DNA of 64,000 nucleotides from Streptomyces lacrimifluminis. GTDB taxonomy: Bacteria; Actinomycetota; Actinomycetes; Streptomycetales; Streptomycetaceae. Shown piece after piece: positions 41,847-48,825 of this stretch. Position numbers and translations under genes: made by a program. Every line of letters starts with the position of its first letter. Position 1 is the first letter of the stretch. The stretch lies in the NCBI RefSeq assembly GCF_014646095.1, contig NZ_BMMU01000033.1, forward strand, positions 18,030 through 82,029, in the 5' to 3' direction. Under the pieces are notes generated by a model, which ran no database searches, was not told the DNA's origin, and saw only the letters and a list, made by a program, of their open reading frames with translations.

Positions 41847-42197
41847 CAGGAGAGCACCGCGCCCGCGGCCCTCGTCGCGGAACTCGCCACGGCGGCGGAG
41901 GCCGTGCAGGGGGTGGCCTTCCTCCGGCCGGGCCTGGCCGACCGGCTGCGCTCCGCGCTGTCGCGGCCCCCGGCGGGCACCGACGAGGCACCGTTCGCCG
42001 GGGTGCGCGTGACCCGCCGGGACGACGACGGTTCCTGGCACGTCGAGATCCACGTCGTCGCGCTGCGGCGGGCCAGAACCCTGGACGTGGCCCGGGTCGT
42101 CCGGGACACGGTTGAGCGCCGCCTGGGCGCTCCGGAGTACGCCCAGCCCTCGCGGCCCGCCCCGAGGGTCACCGTGACGGTCACGGGTCTCGTCTGA
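41841..42197 (+). CDS. Asp23/Gls24-family protein (short)
   Basis: A 118-residue protein with GTG start. The core segments VAELATAAEAVQGVAFLRPG, FAGVRVTRRDDDGSWHVEIH, LDVARVVRDTVERRLG and the final PRVTVTVTGLV follow the Asp23 (alkaline shock) pattern of alternating helix and strand. Third codon positions are about 95% G/C, confirming this strand. The N-terminus is shorter than in many members and lacks a clear ribosome-binding site. It should bind AmaP-type anchors and influence envelope stress response. Its divergent orientation to amaP is unusual because these genes normally run in one operon. Confidence 0.7.
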   Translation: MHQESTAPAALVAELATAAEAVQGVAFLRPGLADRLRSALSRPPAGTDEAPFAGVRVTRRDDDGSWHVEIHVVALRRARTLDVARVVRDTVERRLGAPEYAQPSRPAPRVTVTVTGLV

Positions 42198-42243
42198 CGC
42201 CCGTTGGCCTCAGCAGACCGCCGTGGACCCCGTTGCTCCCCGT

Positions 42244-42996
42244 TCAGCTGGGGAAGGTCATCACGGCGACCGGGGCCGAGGTGGGCTCCTTCGAGCCGCC
42301 GTCGGGTTCGACGGTGATGCCCATTCCCGACGCCCCGTCGACGCTGCCCCGCAGCAGGACGGCCTGGTCGCTGCGGGCGGGGTCCATCAGACCGGCCGGG
42401 CGCATGGTTCCGTCCTCGTCGAACCACAGCTGGTAGACCTTCCCGCCGGGCGGAGAGGTCATCCCCGAGACGACGAACACCGCCCTGTCCTGGCCACGGG
42501 AGACGACGACGGTGGCCGTGGCGCCGCCGGCCAGAGCGGTGGCCCGGGTTCTGGCGTCCGGCGCGGCCAGTACGGCGGCGATCCCGTCCGTGGTCCGCGC
42601 GGCGCGGCGCGCCTGGGCGCGGGCATCCTCGGCCTCCTGGTGTTGCCACAGAGCCGTTCCGCCGAGCGCCGTGGCCGCCGCGAGACAGGCGGCGAGCGCC
42701 CACCGGGACAGCCTCCGGGTCCTTGGGCCGGGCCGGGCGGCGAGCGCCTGGGCCGGCCTGCCGGGGGTCTCCTGGCGGACCGTGGTGATCCGGCGCAGCA
42801 CCTGTTCGCGCAGCCCGGCAGGGGGTGTCGTGGCGACGGCGAGTCCCATGCGGGCGGCGGTCGCGGACAGCTCGGCGGTCTCCTGCGCGCACGCCTCGCA
42901 GCCGGCCAGATGACGCTCGAACGCGGTGTTCTCCGTGTCGGACAGGGCGTGCAGGGCGTAGGCGCCCGTCAGCCGGTGCAGATCGGTGGTCGTCAC
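42244..42996 (-). CDS. rskA: Anti-sigma-K factor RskA
   Basis: A 250-residue membrane-bound anti-sigma factor. The N-terminal zinc-finger-like anti-sigma region has HALSDTENTAFERHLAGCEA, with the H-x3-C-x2-C set (HLAGCEAC). A single membrane helix follows (SRWALAACLAAATALGGTAL, about 108-128), and the C-terminal RskA domain faces outside: ATVVVSRGQDRAVFVVSGM, GKVYQLWFDEDGTM. GTG start overlaps the SigK stop (GTGA). It holds the sigma factor at the membrane until released by proteolysis. Confidence 0.93.
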   Translation of the reverse strand: MTTTDLHRLTGAYALHALSDTENTAFERHLAGCEACAQETAELSATAARMGLAVATTPPAGLREQVLRRITTVRQETPGRPAQALAARPGPRTRRLSRWALAACLAAATALGGTALWQHQEAEDARAQARRAARTTDGIAAVLAAPDARTRATALAGGATATVVVSRGQDRAVFVVSGMTSPPGGKVYQLWFDEDGTMRPAGLMDPARSDQAVLLRGSVDGASGMGITVEPDGGSKEPTSAPVAVMTFPS

Positions 42997-43577
42997 GCGG
43001 TCACCCCCAGGCAGTCGCGCAGCCGGATGAGCCCGTCGCGCAGTCGGGTCTTGACGGTCCCCAGCGGAAGCGCCAGCGCCTCCGCCACCTCGCGGTAGGT
43101 CAGCCCCCGGTAGTACGCCAGGGTGACCGCCTGGCGCTGGAGCTCGGTCAGGGTGCGCACACAGCGCCGTACCTGCTCCCGCTCCAGCCGTGCCTCGACG
43201 TGCTCGACGACCTCGTCGTACTCGGGAAGCCGGTCCAGCAGCGCGGCCTTGTGGTCGCGGGCCGCGGCGGCGTCCACCGAGCGCACCCGGTCCACCGCCC
43301 GGCGGTGCGCCAGCGTGAGGATCCAGTTGATGGCCGTCCCACGGTCGGTCCGGTAGCGGGGAGCGGTCCGCCACACCTCGACCAGTACCTCCTGCGTCAC
43401 CTCCTCCGACTGCGCCTGATCGCGCAGCACGGCACGCACGACACCCAGCACCGGGCCCGCCACGGCGTCGTAGACACCGGCGAACGCGTCCTCGTCCCCG
43501 AGAGCCACCTGAGCCAGCAACTCCTCCAGGGCGGGGCCGGTGGACGGATTTCTGCCGATATGTACTGCTTCTTTCAC
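42993..43577 (-). CDS. sigK: ECF sigma factor SigK
   Basis: A 194-residue extracytoplasmic-function sigma factor. Region 2: DEDAFAGVYDAVAGPVLGVV and SEEVTQEVLVEVWRTAPRY; region 4: LTELQRQAVTLAYYRGLTYR and VAEALALPLGTVKTRLRDGL, the DNA-binding helix. I selected the GTG at 43577 because GGAGG lies six bases upstream; in-frame ATGs at 43601 and 43658 are less well placed. Co-translated with its anti-sigma factor. In related actinomycetes this pair sits next to the FAD/DUF1365/methyltransferase/DUF1295 operon, so it probably controls it. Confidence 0.92.
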   Translation of the reverse strand: MKEAVHIGRNPSTGPALEELLAQVALGDEDAFAGVYDAVAGPVLGVVRAVLRDQAQSEEVTQEVLVEVWRTAPRYRTDRGTAINWILTLAHRRAVDRVRSVDAAAARDHKAALLDRLPEYDEVVEHVEARLEREQVRRCVRTLTELQRQAVTLAYYRGLTYREVAEALALPLGTVKTRLRDGLIRLRDCLGVTA

Positions 43578-43701
43578 CGAGGGCCTCCACGGTCGGGACA
43601 TGTCCGGTCGTAATCCGTTCCCGCTGAGACCCCGGATTGGTTGCAGTGAGGGTGACATCGCAGGTGGCGTACGACGACGACGCCGAGTGGCCCGCTCGCC
43701 G

Positions 43702-44913
43702 TCAGCGCAGCGCGCTCCTCTGCCGCCACTCGGTCCACGAGAGGTTCCACGCGCCGAAGCCGTTACCGGGCGCGACCACGCCCTTGGTGTCCTCGCCGGT
43801 GATCTCGAAGGGGTCGCCCGGCCGTACCTGCCCGTAGAACCAGGCGGCGTCCGCGTCGCTCATCCCGATGCATCCGGAACTCTGGTTGGCCCTGCCGAAG
43901 TAACGGGCGTTCCACGGGGCGGCGTGCGCGTACATGCCCGACCAGGTCAGCCGCATCGAGTGGTCGACCATCTTGTCGTAGGTGCGGCCCAGGCCCACCG
44001 TCTCGGAGTTCATGTTGATCGTGCCCTCCTTGGCCATGAGCACGGCGGTTCCGCGCCAGGAGCGCTTGTCGCCGCCGGGCGTGCCGCCGGAGACCGGTAT
44101 GCGCCGGACCGTCTCGCCGTCGCGCACGAGGGTGAGCCGGTGGCTGTCGAGGTCGACCTTGACGATCTGCCGGGCGCCGATGGTGAAGGCGGTCGTGTAG
44201 TCGCGTACGAACCAGCCGCCGTCCGCGCCCGAGTCGGTGCCGTTCAGTTCGGCGTTCAGCGTGACCTTGGTGCCGGGCTTCCAGTACGTCCTGGGCCGCC
44301 AGTCCACCCGGTCCCGGCCCGACCAGTCGCTGATCCAGCCCCAGGAGCCCTCGGTGCCGTTCGAGGTGGTGAGCTTGAGCTGCTTCTCGACCTCGGCCCG
44401 GTTCCTGACGGGATGGTCGAAGACCAGGGAGATCGGCTGGGCGATGCCGACGGTGGCGTCGGCGCCCGGCCGCCAGTCGACCTTGTTGACCTTGTCGGCC
44501 GGAGCCGTGGTGAAGGCGGCCCCGGTGCTCCCGGTGGTTCCGCCCTCGGTCCGGGTCGCCGCCGTCACCGTGTACGCGGCGCCGGGGACGGACGTGCGGT
44601 CGGAGACCCACGAGCGGCCGTCCGCGGCGACCTTGCCGGGGAGCCGGTGGCCCTCGGCGTCGGCGACGGCGACCGAGGTGAGTCTGCCGCCCGCGGCCGT
44701 GACCTTCACGGGCCTGCCCGCCGGGACCCGTTCTCCCGTGGGTGTGACGGTGACCGTGACAGGGCGGTCGGAGGGGCGCGGCGTCGCCTTGGCGTCCGGG
44801 ACGGTGGGGGAGGCGCTCGACGAGCAGGCGGCGAGCGGCGCCAGCAGGGCGGCCACGACGGCGGCCCGGACGCGGGGCCGGGCGAGTACGTGAGTGCGGG
44901 ACGACCGGGACAA
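43702..44913 (-). CDS. L,D-transpeptidase lipoprotein (YkuD) with Ig-like domains
   Basis: A 403-residue lipoprotein; the TTG start has GGAGG six bases upstream. Signal peptide with lipobox LAACSS near residue 30. Residues about 45-250 form two Ig-like domains, then the YkuD domain (about 255-375) has VKVDLDSHRLTLVRDG, a His in GMYAHAAPW and the catalytic Cys in SSGCIGMSDADA. It makes 3-3 cross-links in peptidoglycan outside the membrane. It stands alone on the minus strand between SigK and the divergent two-component genes. Confidence 0.93.
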   Translation of the reverse strand: MSRSSRTHVLARPRVRAAVVAALLAPLAACSSSASPTVPDAKATPRPSDRPVTVTVTPTGERVPAGRPVKVTAAGGRLTSVAVADAEGHRLPGKVAADGRSWVSDRTSVPGAAYTVTAATRTEGGTTGSTGAAFTTAPADKVNKVDWRPGADATVGIAQPISLVFDHPVRNRAEVEKQLKLTTSNGTEGSWGWISDWSGRDRVDWRPRTYWKPGTKVTLNAELNGTDSGADGGWFVRDYTTAFTIGARQIVKVDLDSHRLTLVRDGETVRRIPVSGGTPGGDKRSWRGTAVLMAKEGTINMNSETVGLGRTYDKMVDHSMRLTWSGMYAHAAPWNARYFGRANQSSGCIGMSDADAAWFYGQVRPGDPFEITGEDTKGVVAPGNGFGAWNLSWTEWRQRSALR

Positions 44914-45009
44914 CGGGACCTCCGGGGAGTGCGGGAAATGTCGGAACGGGGTGGGCCACAGGCGGCGATGTTGTGACTGTAGAGCCGGAAAACCCGAGGT
45001 CAGCCGCTG

Positions 45010-45649
45010 TTGAGCACGGTGACGGCGACTGGTGAGGAACGGTCATGGTCCCGTCACATTCGCCGGACGGAGCGGTCATACGCCGCTGTGAGCATCCGTG
45101 GTGTCCCCGCGACAGGCCCGGGGAGAAGGAGAGGCTCAGACTGTGTCAGCGCTGCTCGTGTCGCCCAGCCCTGTGTCCCCGGCACCCGGCCGGTGATGGC
45201 CCTCGTCTTCGGGGCTGCCGGCCCGCTGGGCGGTGACGGGCCTGGCGGCGGCGTACCCACCGGCGCTGTGCGCGGACATGACGGTGACGGGCCCGGCGCT
45301 CGGTCGCCGGCTCGCCGTCGCCCGCCCTCTGGGCCCGCCCGTCCCCTGCGCTCGCCCGCCGTCGGCGCTCGTCCGCCCCCTGGGCTCGTCCGTCCTCTGT
45401 GCTCGTCCGCCGTCGGCGCCCACGCCCGGCTGCTGCCCGCCGCCGTCCCCGCCGCCGCGCTGGGCCACCTCGCGGTGGCGGGCGCGGTACGGGCGGGGCC
45501 CTGGCCGCCGCAACTGCCGGCGCGGTTGTCGTCGTCCTCACCTTCGCCCTGCTCGCCCGTCCACCGCGCCCGACCGAACCCGACGCGCTGCTCTCCGGCC
45601 CACGCCGGAGACGGACCCGGACCTGACCACCACCTAGGGAGAACTGCCG
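45010..45649. other. Degenerate region before the response regulator
   Basis: About 640 bases with no intact gene that I recognise. Short plus-strand stretches in different frames look like parts of a hydrophobic protein (LLPAAVPAAALGHLAVAG and TAGAVVVVLTFALLARP). The part 45300-45430 iterates CGTCGGCGCTCGTCCGC-like units. It may be a decayed membrane-protein gene plus the promoter of the two-component operon. Confidence 0.4.
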
Positions 45650-46333
45650 ATGCCCCGCGTGCTCCTCATCGAGGACGACCCTTCCGTACGCGAGGGGGTC
45701 GAACTCGGTCTGCGCCGCCGCGGCCACGACGTACGGGCTGCCGCCACCGGCGAGACGGGCCTCGCCGCGCTGGCCGAGTTCCGCCCCGATCTGCTGCTGC
45801 TGGACCTGATGCTGCCCGGAATGAACGGCGTACAGGTCTGCCGGCAGGTCCGCGAGCACAGCCAGCTGCCGATCATCATGCTCACCGCGCGCAGCGACGA
45901 CTTCGACGTGGTCATCGGTCTGGAGGCCGGTGCCGACGACTACATCGTCAAGCCCGCCCGTCCCGAGGTGATCGAGGCCCGGATCCGTGCCGTACTGCGC
46001 CGCATCGAGGACAGCGGCCCGGGCCGCCCGGCCATCGAGGTCTACGGCGAACTCACCATCGACCGGGGTGGACTGACCGTCACCAAAGCCGGCCGGCCGG
46101 TCGCGCTCGCACCCTCCGAGCTCAGGCTCCTGCTGCACCTCTCCGCCGCCCCCGAGCAGGTGTTCAGCAGGCAGCAACTGCTGGAACACGTCTGGGACCA
46201 CAGCTACCACGCCGACGCCCGGCTGGTCGACGCGTGCGTCGCCCGGCTGCGCGGCAAGATCGAGGACGAGGTCGGCAGCCCCCGCTACGTCCAGACGCTG
46301 CGGGGCTTCGGCTACCGCTTCGGGCCCCTGTGA
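45650..46333 (+). CDS. OmpR-type response regulator (AfsQ1/CseB-like)
   Basis: A 227-residue response regulator. Receiver domain with phospho-acceptor Asp52 in LLLLDLMLPGMNG, acidic pair EDD at residues 8-10 and Lys in YIVKPARPE; C-terminal winged helix with LAPSELRLLLHLSAAPEQVF, DARLVDACVARLRGKIED and QTLRGFGYRF. Stop overlaps the kinase start (GTGA). The order regulator, kinase, lipoprotein resembles the afsQ operon of Streptomyces, and VDACVARLRGK is especially similar to AfsQ1, but orthology cannot be proven here. Confidence 0.92.
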   Translation: MPRVLLIEDDPSVREGVELGLRRRGHDVRAAATGETGLAALAEFRPDLLLLDLMLPGMNGVQVCRQVREHSQLPIIMLTARSDDFDVVIGLEAGADDYIVKPARPEVIEARIRAVLRRIEDSGPGRPAIEVYGELTIDRGGLTVTKAGRPVALAPSELRLLLHLSAAPEQVFSRQQLLEHVWDHSYHADARLVDACVARLRGKIEDEVGSPRYVQTLRGFGYRFGPL

Positions 46334-47874
46334 CCATCGGCCTCCGTATCGGTCCGGCGCGCCGCCGCAAGGACGCGGGCCAGGAAGCGGGCCAGGGCGC
46401 CGCGGCCACCGACAACCGGTCGCGGATCAGGGCGTTCGGCCTGCGTACGCGGCTGCTGCTCGCCTTCCTGCTGGTCGCCGGTGTCAGCGCGGGCACGACG
46501 TCCGCGCTGACCTACCGTGAGGCCCGCACCGCGCTGCTGGAGACCGCCCAGGACACGGCGGTGACGTCGTTCCGCGACCACGCCCAGCAGACGGCCTTCT
46601 CCCTGCCCTTGCAGAGAGGGGCGGCACTGGAGGACGTCCTGCGGGACATCGCCCGCAAGGGCAAGCCGCACCCCTGGGTGGTGTTCGCCGAGTACGGTTC
46701 GGTCCGCGCCTCCTCGGGCGAGAACCCCGTCTCCACCGTCATCACCCCCGAACTGCGCCGCGCCGCGCGGGCCAACCCCCACGGCAGCTTCGAGCGGGTC
46801 GTCAAGGACGGCGTGCCCTACCTGACCATCGCCATGCCCATGGTCTTCAAGACAAGCCCGTACAGCGTGCTGCCCAGCGGACTCGTCCTGTACGCCGTCA
46901 TGCGGCTGACCGACGAGCAGGTCAACGTCGACGCCCTCCTCGTGGCCGCCCGGAACGGAGCCCTGCCCGGCCTCGCCGTCGCGCTGGTCCCCGGCCTGAT
47001 CGCCGCGCGCAGCGTGCTGCGCCCGGTACGGAAACTGCACGAGGCCGCCCGGAGCATGGGCAGCGGCAGGCTCGACACCCGGATTCCGGTGCGCGGCAGC
47101 GACGAACTGGCCGACCTGGCCCGCACCTTCAACGAGTCGGCGGGCCAACTGGAGCGTTCCGTACGGGAGTTGCGCGAGGCGGAGGAACGAGCCCGTCGCT
47201 TCGCCTCCGACGTCTCGCACGAACTGCGCACTCCCCTCGCCGGAATGCTCGCCGTCACCGAGGTCCTCGACGAGGACGCGGACGGCCTGGACGCCGACAC
47301 CGCCCGGGCGGTCCGGCTGGTCAGCGCGGAGACCGGCAAGCTCGCCGTGCTCGTCGAGGACCTGATGGAGATCTCCCGCTTCGACGCCCGCGCGGCCGAG
47401 CTGAACGCGGACGAGGTCGACGTCGCCGAGACCATCCGCAAGACCCTGCAGAACCGGCGCTGGACCGACGACCGGGTCCGCACCGACCTCCCCGACGGCA
47501 TCCGGGCCCGGCTCGACCCGCGCCGCTTCGACGTCGTGATCGCCAACCTCGTCGGCAACGCCCTGCGGCACGGCGGCACGCCCGTCACGGTACGGCTGCG
47601 CACCGAGGAACGTACGCCGGGCACGGCCGTGCTGATCACCGAGGTGATGGACAGCGGACCCGGCATCCGGCCCGAGTCGCTCCCGCACATCTTCGACCGC
47701 TTCTACAAGGCCGACGCGGCCCGCACCCGCTCGGCGGGCAGCGGCCTGGGACTGGCGATCACCCTGGAGAACGTAAGGCTGCACGGCGGAACGATCCGCG
47801 CGGGGAACCGGCCCGAGGGCGGTGCCGTCTTCACCGTCGGGATACCGCTCCACGCGGAGGAGACAGGCGGATGA
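46330..47874 (+). CDS. Sensor histidine kinase (partner of the OmpR-type regulator)
   Basis: A 514-residue kinase with GTG start. Two membrane helices (LLLAFLLVAGVSAGTTSAL about 40-58; ALPGLAVALVPGLIAARSV about 205-225) enclose a periplasmic sensor of about 145 residues. Then HAMP (RPVRKLHEAARSMGSGRLDT), the phospho-acceptor H box SDVSHELRTPLAGML, N box VVIANLVGNALRHGG, and G boxes DSGPGI and SGLGLAI. The stop overlaps the lipoprotein start. Signal unknown; the envelope context and lipoprotein suggest cell-wall or redox sensing. Confidence 0.92.
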   Translation: MTIGLRIGPARRRKDAGQEAGQGAAATDNRSRIRAFGLRTRLLLAFLLVAGVSAGTTSALTYREARTALLETAQDTAVTSFRDHAQQTAFSLPLQRGAALEDVLRDIARKGKPHPWVVFAEYGSVRASSGENPVSTVITPELRRAARANPHGSFERVVKDGVPYLTIAMPMVFKTSPYSVLPSGLVLYAVMRLTDEQVNVDALLVAARNGALPGLAVALVPGLIAARSVLRPVRKLHEAARSMGSGRLDTRIPVRGSDELADLARTFNESAGQLERSVRELREAEERARRFASDVSHELRTPLAGMLAVTEVLDEDADGLDADTARAVRLVSAETGKLAVLVEDLMEISRFDARAAELNADEVDVAETIRKTLQNRRWTDDRVRTDLPDGIRARLDPRRFDVVIANLVGNALRHGGTPVTVRLRTEERTPGTAVLITEVMDSGPGIRPESLPHIFDRFYKADAARTRSAGSGLGLAITLENVRLHGGTIRAGNRPEGGAVFTVGIPLHAEETGG

Positions 47875-48512
47875 GGCGTGTGCGCAGGCGCCGACGTGCG
47901 GCGACCGGCACCGTCATCGTCGCGGCGGCCGTGGCGCTGCTCGGTGGCTGCGGTATCCAGGGGACCGACGTCATCGCGGCGGGCGGTCCCGCCAGCTTCC
48001 AGGCGTTCCTCGACCGCGAATACGACATGCTGCTCTTCTTCCGTTCCCCCGACGGAGGGCTGAGCCCCGTGATCCGGTCGACCGCGGTCTCGGCCGCGTT
48101 CGGCGAGGGATACGTCGAGGCGGGCGCGGTGGAGACAGACGGACCGGTGCCGACGGAGAAGGTCGTCACGACGTTGCTCGCCGGCCCGCGGAAGGAGGAC
48201 CGGGTCGCCGGCCTGAGCACCTCGCTTCCCCTCGTCCGGGGCGGGAAGGTCGAGGTCGAGCCCTCCCCGGGCGGCGGGGTCACGGCCCGCCTGCCCTTTG
48301 CCCTGGCGGGCCTGGACAGCACTGCTCTACGCCAGCTGACCTGCACGATCGCCTACAGCCAGGACGCCGACGGGCAGGTCGTCGTGACGCTGACGGGGCA
48401 GGACGGGGCATCGAGGTCGGGCACCTGCGGACTCGCGCCCGGCGACACTGGGAACGTACCGGCGGCGACCGGGACCGGGGCACGGAGCCCGTGGCCCGGC
48501 ACGCCCGGCTGA
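47871..48512 (+). CDS. Lipoprotein with GerMN-like region, third gene of the two-component operon
   Basis: A 213-residue lipoprotein starting with ATGA overlap. Very basic N-terminus MRRVRRRRRAATG, hydrophobic core and lipobox LLGGC at residue 28. The mature part has MLLFFRSPDGGLSPVIRSTA, VVTTLLAGPRKEDRVAGLST and LRQLTCTIAYSQDADGQVVV, matching GerMN-domain lipoproteins. In similar operons this protein modulates the kinase from the outside. The C-terminal 30 residues are Gly/Thr/Pro-rich. Confidence 0.85.
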   Translation: MRRVRRRRRAATGTVIVAAAVALLGGCGIQGTDVIAAGGPASFQAFLDREYDMLLFFRSPDGGLSPVIRSTAVSAAFGEGYVEAGAVETDGPVPTEKVVTTLLAGPRKEDRVAGLSTSLPLVRGGKVEVEPSPGGGVTARLPFALAGLDSTALRQLTCTIAYSQDADGQVVVTLTGQDGASRSGTCGLAPGDTGNVPAATGTGARSPWPGTPG

Positions 48513-48676
48513 GCACGCGTCACCTGCGGGCGCTCGCGTACGAGTCACCGCGGGGCACGGTCGTGTCCGTGGCCGCGGTCGGGCCCGGCGCCGCGTGCAC
48601 GGCCCGCCGGGGGCGGCACATCGCCAGGCCCCCGGTGCGCGGCGGGGGATGACCCGCTCGCGGGGCACGGCTTCTG

Positions 48677-48721
48677 CAGTCAGAACAGTCAGAACAGTCA
48701 GAACAGTCACAGCAGTCAGAC
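48677..48721. repeat. Five 9-bp tandem repeats
   Basis: Units CAGTCAGAA x3, CAGTCACAG, CAGTCAGAC in a row between the lipoprotein stop and the GH74 stop. The surrounding 313 bases have no gene. No hairpin is formed by the units themselves. Confidence 0.85.
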
Positions 48722-48825
48722 GGGCAGGACCCGGGGCCCGGGAGGTTGTGCACGACGGGCGACGGTCCCCTCGGCCGGGGCGGGGCCGCAGGCCGAGGTG
48801 GCTGCGGCCCCGCTCGGGGTCGGGG

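Noticed and set aside
43763..45079. 438-codon frame overlapping the L,D-transpeptidase gene
   Set aside because: Shadow in another frame; the YkuD motifs and lipobox are in the chosen frame.
48677..48721. CRISPR array
   Set aside because: Nine-base units without spacers are simple tandem repeats; no cas genes are present in the window.
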